Assembly: GCA_022821985.1 (NCBI GenBank) | Contig: JAJECP010000034.1 | Span: forward strand, 44,232 to 108,231 | Direction: 5' to 3' | Length of the DNA stretch: 64,000 nt | DNA from: Acidimicrobiia bacterium | Lineage (GTDB): Bacteria > Actinomycetota > Acidimicrobiia > Acidimicrobiales > Poriferisodalaceae | In this document: positions 17,501 to 25,153 of the stretch, piece by piece | Layout of the letters: each line of letters begins with the position of its first letter | Position numbering within the stretch: the stretch's first letter is position 1 | The notes under the pieces: generated by a model | The model's database searches: none | Seen by the model: only the letters and a program-made list of their open reading frames with translations | What the model was told of the DNA's origin: nothing | Position numbers and translations under genes: made by a program

Positions 17501-18389
17501 ACGGCGCGGCCAGAAAGGCGGCGGCTTCGGCGAGCGCCAGGTCGGCCTCGGGCAGGTCGTGGTAGTGCCACGTGTGCCACATGTGTTCCCAGAGGTCGAG
17601 CGTGACCTCGACGCCGGCGGCTGCCGCCCGGCGTTGCAGTTCAACGGCTTGGGCCGCCAGCGGCTCGTCGGCAGCTGCATGGACGAGGACGGGGCACAAT
17701 CCGCTGAGCTCAGCGCGTAGCGGCGACAGGCGAGGGTCGGCAGGGTCGGCGTCGCCCGTGTAGCAGTCGATGAGGCGGCGCTCGTCATCACCCGGGGACG
17801 GACGACCGGGCACAGAGACATGGTCCAGCACCGGGCTAAACAGCACTGCAGCGACCGGCGCCACGCCCTCAGCCGCAGCCATCACCGCAGCGCTCAGCGC
17901 GAGCGCTCCACCGGATGAATCGCCGGCGAGCGCCACAGGCGTGCCCTCGGCGGCGAGCGCGAGACACACGGCCAAGACATCGTCCAGCGCTGCCGGGAAC
18001 GGATGCTCGGGCGGTCGGCGATAGTCCACCGAGACCACACGCAAGGTCCGGGCCAAGCGGGCGGTGATCGGGATCGCCACCGCTGCGCTGCCCAGCACGT
18101 AGCCGCCTCCGTGCACATAGACCACGGTCGGCGATCCGGCGTCGGGTGGCGGGCCAGCCACTCGGCACGCAACGCCGCCAACCATCTCCTGCCGGTGAGG
18201 CACTGCTGGATCGTCGTCCTCACCCCACAGTGCATTGGTCGCAGCCCTCCAGCGAGCGACCGCCGCCAAGTCCTTCAGGTCCGGAATCTGGATCGGCACC
18301 GACGGCTTGCGGCGGGCCCGGTATGCGGCAGCTTCGGGCGACAGCCGGTGCCAACGGAGGAATCGCGCGGCGGCTGGGTCTGCGCTCAA
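17478..18389 (-). CDS. Alpha/beta hydrolase of the hormone-sensitive-lipase group
   Basis: A 303-residue esterase/lipase. The HSL-type oxyanion motif HGGG is at residues 93-96 (YVHGGGYVLGSA) and the nucleophile elbow GDSSGG places Ser158 in the active site; VDYRRPPEHPFPAALDDV follows the family pattern. A catalytic Asp and His are expected in VHAAADEPL and HMWHTWHY. It has no signal peptide. It converges on the P450-operon hydrolase with overlapping 3' ends. Substrate is unknown; HSL members commonly act on short-chain esters. Confidence 0.88.
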   Translation of the reverse strand: MSADPAAARFLRWHRLSPEAAAYRARRKPSVPIQIPDLKDLAAVARWRAATNALWGEDDDPAVPHRQEMVGGVACRVAGPPPDAGSPTVVYVHGGGYVLGSAAVAIPITARLARTLRVVSVDYRRPPEHPFPAALDDVLAVCLALAAEGTPVALAGDSSGGALALSAAVMAAAEGVAPVAAVLFSPVLDHVSVPGRPSPGDDERRLIDCYTGDADPADPRLSPLRAELSGLCPVLVHAAADEPLAAQAVELQRRAAAAGVEVTLDLWEHMWHTWHYHDLPEADLALAEAAAFLAAPFSSSGGT

Positions 18390-18443
18390 GGTGACCTCGT
18401 TGCGGTCGGGTCGAAGCAGCTGCGGTGCAGCGGCGGCGCCTGG

Positions 18444-20723
18444 CTAAATCTCGTGCTCATGGGTGGTGACCGAGGCCACTGATTGCGGGCTGTACGCCAT
18501 CGGTATGAGCTCGCAGTCGAGCCAGGCCTGGCGCTGGTCGAGATCGTGGCCGCTGTTGCGCACGCCCGACACGCCGTGTGGGACTACCCAGCCGGAGCTG
18601 TCCCAGTCGCCGAGGTCGAATGCGTACCGGGCAACCGAGCCGTGGATGGCCCGCTCGCCCGTCTCGGGTGCGGTGCCGCCCTGGCGGACCGTGTCGCCGT
18701 CGCCGGCGCAGCCGTCGACCGGCGGGTGCAGATCTCTCGCCGCAGCGAGCGCTGACGCCAGCGGGTGCGGCGAGGCCATCCGATGCACCTTCCCCCATGT
18801 CCACTCATGCGGATCGGCGCCGAGCCGCTGGGTCAGCTCGGCGGCGGTCTCGTCGACACAGGCGCTGGCGGCCATGCGCCGGCCGATGGGGTTGTCCAGC
18901 CCCGGAACCACGTCGAGGTTGCGCTCGCAGAGCATGCGCGTGGCGGCGCCCGCCGCCATCCGGCTGGCCTCTGCCGCAGGCGGCCATCCCGCGGCGCCCA
19001 GCTGAGCTCCGGCAATGCCGAGACGCTCGATGATCGCCTCGATGAGCCGCCGCTTGACGACCGCGTAGATAGTTGCCGGGGCCGAATCGGCGGTCATGCG
19101 CTGGTCCCAGTCGGCCAGCATGTCGAGCAGCGTGTGCGAGAGCTCGTGGCCGCACTCAACCGCATACTCGATGATCAGACCCAGCACATTCGCGGCCACG
19201 AGCGACGTCACATCGCCGTGGACCGCGCTCATGTCGTCCACCGTGGCGCCCGACATCGGCGTCAGCAGCTCGCAGATGCGGTCGTGGCGGCTCGGGCCGG
19301 CGAAGTCCAGCGAGATGTACGGGCCGCCGTCGGCGGTGCGGTTGTTGGCCGTCACCAGGTAGCCGCGTTCGGGATCGGTCCATTCCGGCAGGCTCTCGAA
19401 TGGAACCGGCTCGAGGCCGTCCCAAGCGAACTCATCGGTCCCCGGCACAGGCGTCCAGCGACTCGCCGGCGAGCGTTCGACCACACGTCCCCGGATCTTG
19501 AACGCGATCGAGCCATCCCGGTCGGCCGCCAGCAGATTGTTGACCGGCAGCACCCACGGCCGCACCGCCTCGACCAGTTCGGCCGTCGATCCCGCCACCA
19601 GCATCGGCCAGAGGGCGTCCAGCGTCGTGTCGGGGCCGAACATGCCAGTCCACTGCATCGACAGCGCGACACCGTCGGCGGGATCGCCCAACACCACTGG
19701 TCCTCTCGGCGTGGAGCCGCACAACACCTCGACCGTGCCCTCGCCCCGGATGTCGAGCTCTTCGGTACGCCACGGCTCACCCAGTGTCGAGCCAGGCTGG
19801 AAGCGCTCCACGAACACGTCGGTGTCGTCGCACATGCCGTGCGTGATGCCCCAGGCCACCTCGGCGTTGTGGCCGAAGTGCGGGAAGCCGGGCACGCCGG
19901 GGAAGCCCATGCCGATCGCGTCGAACTCGTCGCAGCGCAGGTGGCACTGGTGGTACACGTTCGGGAACTCGATGCCGCGGTGCGGATCGCCCGCCAGCAG
20001 CGGCTTGCCGCTGGCAGTGCGCTGCCCGCTGAGCGCCCACGAGTTGGACGCCCCGTCGGAGTCCATCGCCGCTGCCAGCGCCGCCATGTCGGCCGCGCAC
20101 GCATCGAGCACACTCGCCGCGTCGGCCAGCAGATCGGGGCGAGGCCCCTCGCCCGGCACCATCGCGGCGTCACTCTCGGTGTCGCCGATCGTGGCCATCA
20201 CAGCTTCGGGGCCAGCTTGAGCCATGATCCGCCCCCGCCACAGCTTGCGGGTGAGCGTTCCCATGAAGATGTGGCGCAGCTTGTAGACCGCCACGCAGTG
20301 CCATGGCTCCCAGGGCTCCGGCGGTGCCGGATGATGCTCGAATTCGGCCGGCAAAGCGTCGCCATGGTCATCAAGCCAGCGGTTCACGCCCCGTGCATAG
20401 GCCTCGCACATCGCCCGGGTGCGCCCATCCAGCGCTGCGTAGTCGGCCTGGGAAATCGCCGCAAGCCCGAGCCGGCGGAAGAAGGCGTCCTCGCGGGCGC
20501 CGGCCATCCCGACCACCTCAGCCCAGCGACCCATGGCTCGGCGCCTGTCCCACTCCATCTGCCAGATGCGGTCGTCGGCCGCCACCCAGCCCTGCGCCGC
20601 GAACGCAGCCTCGGCCGACGGCGCCTCGACATGGGCGATGCCCCACCGGTCGCGCCGCACCGTCACGCCCAGCGCGCCCACGGCGCCGCTGCCAGGACCA
20701 TCGCTCTGTGCCATGCCGGTCAC
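18444..20723 (-). CDS. Penicillin acylase family protein (Ntn hydrolase), apparently cytoplasmic
   Basis: A 759-residue protein of the penicillin amidase/AHL acylase family. The precursor is expected to self-cleave before the nucleophile in GASNSWALSG, making Ser226 the new N-terminus of the beta chain; the following SGKPLLAGDPHRGIEFPN block is typical. The alpha-chain part (residues 20-200) contains the WQMEWDRRRAMGR pattern. Relatives hydrolyse penicillins, acyl-homoserine lactones or other N-acyl amides. The classical enzymes are exported, but no signal peptide is visible here, and a longer start is blocked upstream, so a cytoplasmic location is likely. MTGM or the internal MAQ could be the start. 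Confidence 0.87.
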   Translation of the reverse strand: MTGMAQSDGPGSGAVGALGVTVRRDRWGIAHVEAPSAEAAFAAQGWVAADDRIWQMEWDRRRAMGRWAEVVGMAGAREDAFFRRLGLAAISQADYAALDGRTRAMCEAYARGVNRWLDDHGDALPAEFEHHPAPPEPWEPWHCVAVYKLRHIFMGTLTRKLWRGRIMAQAGPEAVMATIGDTESDAAMVPGEGPRPDLLADAASVLDACAADMAALAAAMDSDGASNSWALSGQRTASGKPLLAGDPHRGIEFPNVYHQCHLRCDEFDAIGMGFPGVPGFPHFGHNAEVAWGITHGMCDDTDVFVERFQPGSTLGEPWRTEELDIRGEGTVEVLCGSTPRGPVVLGDPADGVALSMQWTGMFGPDTTLDALWPMLVAGSTAELVEAVRPWVLPVNNLLAADRDGSIAFKIRGRVVERSPASRWTPVPGTDEFAWDGLEPVPFESLPEWTDPERGYLVTANNRTADGGPYISLDFAGPSRHDRICELLTPMSGATVDDMSAVHGDVTSLVAANVLGLIIEYAVECGHELSHTLLDMLADWDQRMTADSAPATIYAVVKRRLIEAIIERLGIAGAQLGAAGWPPAAEASRMAAGAATRMLCERNLDVVPGLDNPIGRRMAASACVDETAAELTQRLGADPHEWTWGKVHRMASPHPLASALAAARDLHPPVDGCAGDGDTVRQGGTAPETGERAIHGSVARYAFDLGDWDSSGWVVPHGVSGVRNSGHDLDQRQAWLDCELIPMAYSPQSVASVTTHEHEI

Positions 20724-20765
20724 GCTAGAAGCCAGAACGCCATGCGTGGCAAGCGAAGCGTTCTG

Positions 20766-21680
20766 TCAGACGGCGGTAGCGAGAGCCGTTGCGAGGTCGG
20801 GGTGGCTGAACTCGAAGCCGTCCTCGGTGAGGGCGTCAGGCATGACCCGGGTCGAGTCGAGCAACAGCGCTTGCCCCATTTCGCCGAGCGCTGCGCGGAT
20901 GGCGAACCCGGGCGCCGGCACGAATGACGGGCGTCCTAGCGCCGCGCTCAGCGCGCGCTGGAAGTCGCGCTGGCGCACCGGCTGAGGAGCCGTCAGATTG
21001 AACGCCCCGCTGGCGTCGCTGTCGATGAGATGCCTGATGGCCCGCACCTCGTCGTCGAGGCTGATCCAGCTCCACCATTGACGGCCGGTTCCCAGCGGAC
21101 CGCCGGCACCGAGCCGCGTGATCTTTGCCATCCGCTCGATGGCCTCGGCCCCGGGGCCCACGACGAGACCGGTGCGGATGCGCACCAGCCTCACGCCGGC
21201 GTCGGGAATCGGTACCGCAGCGCGCTCCCAGCGCATGCACACCTCGGCCAGGAAACCGTCGCCTGGCAGCGACCGCTCGGTCAGCTCCTCGTCGCCCCGG
21301 TTGCCGTAGAAGCCGATCGCCGAGCCGCAGACGAACACCGATGGCTTGGCATCGAGCTCGCGGACCACCCCGGCAAGCAGCCGGGTGGAGTCGACGCGGC
21401 TCGACATGATCGCCGCCTTGCGCGCAGCGGTCCACCGCCCGCCGATGCTCTCCCCCGCCAAGTGGACGATGGCATCGAGACCCTCGAGCGCAGATGCGTC
21501 GATGGTCCCAGCAGCTACGTCCCACGCATTGGTTCGGGTGCTTGCGGTGTCGGGATCCTCATTGCCAGCCGGAGCGTCGGGTCGCCGGGAGACGCCCAAA
21601 ACCTCATGACCATCGGCGCGCAGGCTCGCCGCGAGCGCTCCGCCGATCAACCCTCGAATGCCGGTGATCGCAACTCGCAT
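20766..21680 (-). CDS. TIGR01777-type NAD(P)-dependent epimerase/oxidoreductase
   Basis: About 304 residues from MRVAITG at 21680; an in-frame ATG at 21698 would add six. The N-terminal GxxGxxG (GIRGLIG) is a Rossmann nucleotide site; further blocks are AIVHLAGESIGG, VFVCGSAIGFYGNRGDEEL and LTAPQPVRQRDFQRAL, which match the TIGR01777/SulA-like short-chain epimerase subfamily (DUF1731 at the C-terminus). The physiological reaction of the subfamily is poorly defined. Transcription is in the same direction as the penicillin acylase gene, with a 42-bp gap. Confidence 0.87.
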   Translation of the reverse strand: MRVAITGIRGLIGGALAASLRADGHEVLGVSRRPDAPAGNEDPDTASTRTNAWDVAAGTIDASALEGLDAIVHLAGESIGGRWTAARKAAIMSSRVDSTRLLAGVVRELDAKPSVFVCGSAIGFYGNRGDEELTERSLPGDGFLAEVCMRWERAAVPIPDAGVRLVRIRTGLVVGPGAEAIERMAKITRLGAGGPLGTGRQWWSWISLDDEVRAIRHLIDSDASGAFNLTAPQPVRQRDFQRALSAALGRPSFVPAPGFAIRAALGEMGQALLLDSTRVMPDALTEDGFEFSHPDLATALATAV

Positions 21681-21752
21681 GCGGTCCATGGCTTCCATGA
21701 TGTCGCGCCCGCACGTCCCCGCATGGACGCGGGGTCGGCAGCGCGACTGCTC

Positions 21753-21806
21753 GCGGCCCAGGGCTTGATGCTCGGCCTAGCGGCCCAGGGTTGATCGCTC
21801 GGCCTA
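21753..21806. repeat. 27-bp tandem repeat at the 3' end of the crotonase gene
   Basis: Two adjacent 27-bp copies, 21753-21779 and 21780-21806, share GCGGCCCAGGG at their start and CTCGGCCTA at their end. The right copy ends in the crotonase stop codon (CTA on this strand at 21804-21806), and the left copy carries the same stop-like triplet. It is a second example in this window of a gene tail duplicated just past the stop. Confidence 0.7.
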
Positions 21807-22586
21807 ACGGCCGACGAAGTTGCCGGGGCGGCGCTCGCTGACGGCCTTCATGCCTTCGCGGGCGTCTTCGGTGCCCGACAGGCGCAACTGCTCGGCTGCC
21901 TCGCGCTGGGTGATCTCGCGCACCTTGTCGCCGAGACCGAGCCGCAGCGTGGCCTTGATGGCCCGCACCGCCAGCGGCGCGTTGGTCGCGATCTCACGTG
22001 CGACCTCAATGGCGCGATCTCGCACCTGATCGGCGGGCACGCACTCGTCAGCGAGCCCAAGCTCCACCGCCTCATCGCCCTTGTATCGCTTGGCGCCGAG
22101 CAGCACCTTCGCGGCGCGCTCCGGTCCCAGCAGCAGCGGCATCGTCACGCTCATGCCGAAGCCCTGGTGGATGCCCAGCGAGGCGAAGTTGGCGCAGAAG
22201 CGAGCCTCGGGGCACGTGATGCGGATGTCGGGCACCATCGCCAGGCCCAGGCCGCCGCCGATAGCAGGGCCATGAATCGCCCCGACGATGGGCAGCGTCA
22301 CATCGAAGAGCCGGCCCGACCCCTGGTAGAGCTGCAGCGTGGCGCTGCCGCCGACCTTCTCTTCGGCACCGCCGCCGACACCCTCGCCGCCCAGGTCGGC
22401 GCCGGCACAGAACGAGCGACCCTCGGCAGCCAGCACGGCACAGCCGATGCTCATGTCCTCTTCCAGCTCGACCATGGCGTCGGCGATGTCGTGCACCTGG
22501 CGGTAGCTCAGGAAGTTGTGCGGCGGGCGATCCATGATCACCAGCCCGACGCGCCCGTCCCGCTCGACCCTCAGTCCGTCTGCCAT
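21804..22586 (-). CDS. Enoyl-CoA hydratase/isomerase family protein
   Basis: A 260-residue crotonase-fold protein starting MADGLRVERDGRVGLVIMDRP. Oxyanion-hole segments EGRSFCAGADLGGEG and GPAIGGGLGLAMVPDIRI are present, and an IHQGFGMSVTMPLL block matches the subfamily. The insertion GVGGGAEEKVGGS after the first oxyanion segment is common in actinobacterial members. The ATG at 22586 is used because six extra upstream codons add nothing recognisable. The gene is divergent from the DUF169 operon, and a perfect 10-bp inverted repeat lies in the shared region. Confidence 0.88.
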   Translation of the reverse strand: MADGLRVERDGRVGLVIMDRPPHNFLSYRQVHDIADAMVELEEDMSIGCAVLAAEGRSFCAGADLGGEGVGGGAEEKVGGSATLQLYQGSGRLFDVTLPIVGAIHGPAIGGGLGLAMVPDIRITCPEARFCANFASLGIHQGFGMSVTMPLLLGPERAAKVLLGAKRYKGDEAVELGLADECVPADQVRDRAIEVAREIATNAPLAVRAIKATLRLGLGDKVREITQREAAEQLRLSGTEDAREGMKAVSERRPGNFVGR

Positions 22587-22640
22587 TGCCCCGTCTCCGA
22601 TCACCCGGTCTGCCGACCCGGACTCTGCTCGCTCGGCGGC

Positions 22641-22669
22641 TCACGCTAGTGGTCGCCGAACTAGCGTGA
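22641..22669. promoter_or_regulatory. Perfect 10-bp inverted repeat in a divergent promoter region (operator candidate)
   Basis: TCACGCTAGT (22641-22650) and ACTAGCGTGA (22660-22669) are exact reverse complements separated by 9 bp. The element lies between the crotonase start (22586, minus) and the DUF169 start (22739, plus). The size and symmetry suit a TetR- or GntR-type dimer. No regulator gene is adjacent. Confidence 0.6.
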
Positions 22670-22738
22670 CCGATCGTGGACGGCCGCCGCCCGAGTGGCG
22701 GCAATCCAGCCAAATCGACCGGGGACGAGGGGGAAGCC

Positions 22739-23554
22739 GTGACTCAGACCGACGCCGCCGACGCAACGACCGAGACCGCAGCGCACGTGCGCACAGCGTC
22801 CATCGATTGGGACGAGCTGCTGGCGCGGCTGCAGGCCGTGCTGCGCATCCGCACGACGCCGATCGGCATGAAGCTCTTCGAGACCAAGGAAGATATGGAG
22901 GCGGTCCCGCGGATCCGGCGCCCGAGGGACATCCACACCACCGATCAGATCGTGGGGATGGCGTGCCGGCTGAATTGGACTGTCGGCATCACCATGGACG
23001 ACCTGGTCGGCGCCCAGTGCGGCGCCGTCATCGGGCTGCATCCACAGGACGACAAGTGGCTGTCGGGCGACCGCATGGCCGGGGTCTGGTACGAGACCCT
23101 GGAAGACGCCTCCGCGCACCAGCACGCCATGGACTTCGTGCCCTACGGCACCTATGAGGCGATGGTGGTGTCGCCGCTGTCGTCGAAGCGGCTGGACCCG
23201 CCCGATGTCTGCATGATCTACGCCACCCCGGCGCAGATGATCATCTTCATCAACGGACTGCAGTGGCGGGAGTACAAGAAGCTGGAATGGGGCTGCGTCG
23301 GCGAATCGGCCTGCGCCGATTCGTGGGGCCGGGCGCTGCACACCGGCGAGCCCAGCGTGTCGCTGCCCTGCTTCGCCGAGCGGCGCTATGGCGGCGTGAT
23401 GGAAGACGAGCTGCTGATAGCGCTCACGCCCGAGGACCTGGTGGTGGCAGTCGAGGGCATGGAGGCACTGGCGCGAAACGGCTTGCGCTACCCGATCCCG
23501 CCGTACGGCATCCAGACCGACGCCCGCGCCGGCCTCGGCGCCAGCTACGACTGA
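22739..23554 (+). CDS. DUF169 domain-containing protein
   Basis: A 271-residue protein that is DUF169 over almost its whole length: LRIRTTPIGMKLFETKEDM, VGMACRLNWTVGITMDDLVGAQCG, and GCVGESACADSWGRAL with conserved cysteines. DUF169 proteins are found in anaerobic and actinobacterial metabolic clusters and have no settled function; the Cys pattern suggests a metal or redox role, which is inference. The GTG at 22739, behind GAGGGGGAAG, is preferred over an open extension to 22676. It leads a tight set with a VOC-domain and a rhodanese gene (44-bp and 17-bp gaps). Confidence 0.82.
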   Translation: MTQTDAADATTETAAHVRTASIDWDELLARLQAVLRIRTTPIGMKLFETKEDMEAVPRIRRPRDIHTTDQIVGMACRLNWTVGITMDDLVGAQCGAVIGLHPQDDKWLSGDRMAGVWYETLEDASAHQHAMDFVPYGTYEAMVVSPLSSKRLDPPDVCMIYATPAQMIIFINGLQWREYKKLEWGCVGESACADSWGRALHTGEPSVSLPCFAERRYGGVMEDELLIALTPEDLVVAVEGMEALARNGLRYPIPPYGIQTDARAGLGASYD

Positions 23555-23598
23555 GCACACCGGCCGACCAACCTGAACAAACACAGACAGGGGACAAC

Positions 23599-24009
23599 GT
23601 GGCACTGCAACCGACCAAGGAAGGCTTCGACCTGGGCATCGTCACCAGCAACGGTGACGAGATGCTCGCGTTCTACCGCGACGTGCTCGGACTGGAGTTC
23701 GAGGCGACGCTCAACATGGAGCAGGTGGGCATCGCCCAGATGCACCGGCTGTGGGCTAACAAGAGCTTGCTCAAGCTCGTGGTGCCTGTGGCCGACGTAC
23801 CGACGGGGCCCACAGGCGGGATCACCGGTGCCACCGGGCTGCGCTACTTCACCTTCAACGTCGGCAACTTCGAGGAAGTCATGACGGCCTGCGAGGACGC
23901 CGGTGCCAACGTCATCTGGCGACGGCTCGAAGCGCGGCCCGGCGTGGTCGTCGGGATGGTGGAGGATCCCGACGGCAACTGGGTGGAGTTCATCGACAAT
24001 CCCGGCTGA
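23599..24009 (+). CDS. VOC (glyoxalase/bleomycin-resistance) family protein
   Basis: A 136-residue vicinal-oxygen-chelate protein made of two beta-alpha-beta-beta-beta units: the first around EMLAFYRDVLGLEFEATLNM, the second around LRYFTFNVGNFEEVMTACEDAG and VEDPDGNWVEFID, whose Glu is a usual metal ligand. The start GTG at 23599 has AGGGGAC just upstream. Members bind a divalent metal and act as isomerases, dioxygenases or lyases. Its place between DUF169 and rhodanese genes suggests a shared pathway. Confidence 0.85.
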   Translation: MALQPTKEGFDLGIVTSNGDEMLAFYRDVLGLEFEATLNMEQVGIAQMHRLWANKSLLKLVVPVADVPTGPTGGITGATGLRYFTFNVGNFEEVMTACEDAGANVIWRRLEARPGVVVGMVEDPDGNWVEFIDNPG

Positions 24010-24026
24010 TTATCGGAGGCACCGCA

Positions 24027-24461
24027 GTGCCTGAGCCTCAGCGCAAGACGATCAACCAACTGCTGGACGAAGCGCGCTCGGGGTTGGACCGAGTTGCTCC
24101 CGCTGAGCTAGCCGAGCTGATGGGCTCCAGGAGCGACGACGGCGGGCCGCAGCTGCGTGTCATCGACATCCGGCCACGAGATGACCGGGAGAGGACCGGC
24201 GTCATCGAGGGTTCTGAGCACATCGGGCAACTGGTGCTGGAGTGGCGTCTCGACCCGGACTCGGGCGCTTCGGAAGGAACCGCAGCGGACCTCGACGACC
24301 ACCTAGTCATCGTGTGCAACCAGGGGTACAGCTCGAGCCTTGCTGCGGCCCAGTTGCAGGAGTTGGGCTTCGCACGGGCCACCGATCTCGACGGCGGCAT
24401 CGAAGGCTGGATCGGGCACGGCTTGCCCGTGGTGGCGCCGCCTGAAACCGCCAACACCTAG
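24027..24461 (+). CDS. Rhodanese-like domain protein
   Basis: A 144-residue single-domain rhodanese-like protein: LRVIDIRPRDDRERTGVI, then the active-site loop HLVIVCNQGYSSSLAA, in which Cys is followed by NQGYSS, and the ATDLDGGIEGW tail. Catalytic Cys and loop length agree with sulfurtransferases. The GTG at 24027 has a GGAGG ribosome site. The end overlaps the convergent DsbA-like gene by 4 bp. Substrate unknown. Confidence 0.87.
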   Translation: MPEPQRKTINQLLDEARSGLDRVAPAELAELMGSRSDDGGPQLRVIDIRPRDDRERTGVIEGSEHIGQLVLEWRLDPDSGASEGTAADLDDHLVIVCNQGYSSSLAAAQLQELGFARATDLDGGIEGWIGHGLPVVAPPETANT

Positions 24462-25069
24462 CCGGTGGGCGGTGCAGGCCGCTCGCGCAGCCGACTGATG
24501 ACGTCTGCCATGAAGTCGTCGTCTTGCGCTCCCGGAATTACGAGGCGACCGTCGAACAGCCAGCTCGGCGTGGCGCTGATTCCCCACTCGTTTGCCCGGG
24601 TCATCGATGCCCGCAGCGCTGGCAGCAGTTCGTCGTTGGCAACGACGCGCCGCAACACGTCTGGGTCGATGGCCACGTCTGCCGCCAGGCTGACCAGCAC
24701 GTCAGGATCGGCGACGTCGAGCTCGTCTTCCCAGTAGGCCGCATAGAGCCGGTCGTGGTAGCGCTCGGCGGCGTCGGGGTCGGCATGCTCGACCGCCAGC
24801 GCAGCCTGGTGCGCCTTGGCGCTGTTGCGCAGGCGCTTGGGCACCACGAACGTGATGCCCTCAGCCTCAGCCATCTCGGCGATCCGCTCGAAGCTCATGC
24901 GAACCTCGACGCCCTCGGGTGGCACCTCGGGATGGATCTCGTACGCCAGCCAGGTGATGTCGAGATTGTGCCGTTCAGCCAGGCGGACCGCCCGGGCTCG
25001 TGCCAGATGGCACCACGGTCACAGGTAGTCCGACCACACCAGCACGGACATCGCCTCAGCAGTCGTCAT
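24458..25069 (-). CDS. Candidate selenoprotein: DsbA/FrnE-type thiol oxidoreductase with UGA at the first active-site cysteine
   Basis: Reading minus from ATG 25069 (or 25051) gives VLVWSDYL, then TGA (25021-25019), then PWCHLARARAVRLAERHNL, and the frame stays open to 24458 with EIHPEVPPEGVEVRM, the helical DsbA insert and the cis-Pro segment GISATPSWLFDG. Aligned with FrnE/DsbA proteins (DYVCPWCY), the TGA replaces exactly the first Cys of CxxC, giving UPWC; everything before and after agrees with the family. With UGA read as selenocysteine the product has 203 residues (197 from 25051), a normal length. A hairpin 21-42 nt downstream fits a bacterial SECIS. Annotation by standard code would yield a 155-residue truncated protein from 24925. 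Alternatives are a Cys-to-stop point mutation or a sequencing error; selABC are not in the window. Confidence 0.68.
24977..24998 (-). promoter_or_regulatory. Candidate bacterial SECIS hairpin
   Basis: On the coding (minus) strand, nt 21-42 after the UGA fold as AGCC paired with GGCU, a small CG/U internal loop, GGCG paired with CGCC, and a three-base apical loop GUC. The loop G is 31 nt after the UGA, inside the 16-37 nt range known for bacterial SECIS elements, and it begins the loop, as they require. High GC makes hairpins common, so this alone is weak; its phase with the UGA is what counts. Confidence 0.5.
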
Positions 25070-25082
25070 CGCCGCCACCCCC

Positions 25083-25102
25083 GTGTGCTCATCCTCGCAC
25101 AC
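25083..25102. promoter_or_regulatory. Short inverted repeat in divergent promoter region
   Basis: GTGTGC (25083-25088) and GCACAC (25097-25102) are reverse complements separated by 8 bp. They sit between the DsbA-like selenoprotein candidate (start 25069, minus) and the acyl-CoA dehydrogenase (start 25154, plus). It may be an operator, but six-base arms in high-GC DNA can arise by chance. Confidence 0.3.
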
Positions 25103-25153
25103 AGGCTCGTGCGGCTCGGCGGGGGCCGCGGGCAGCCGGGTAGGTTGCCGCGC

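Noticed and set aside
18765..20927. 720-codon plus-strand frame antisense to the penicillin acylase
   Set aside because: No recognisable domain, and it is the complement of the acylase codons with biased composition.
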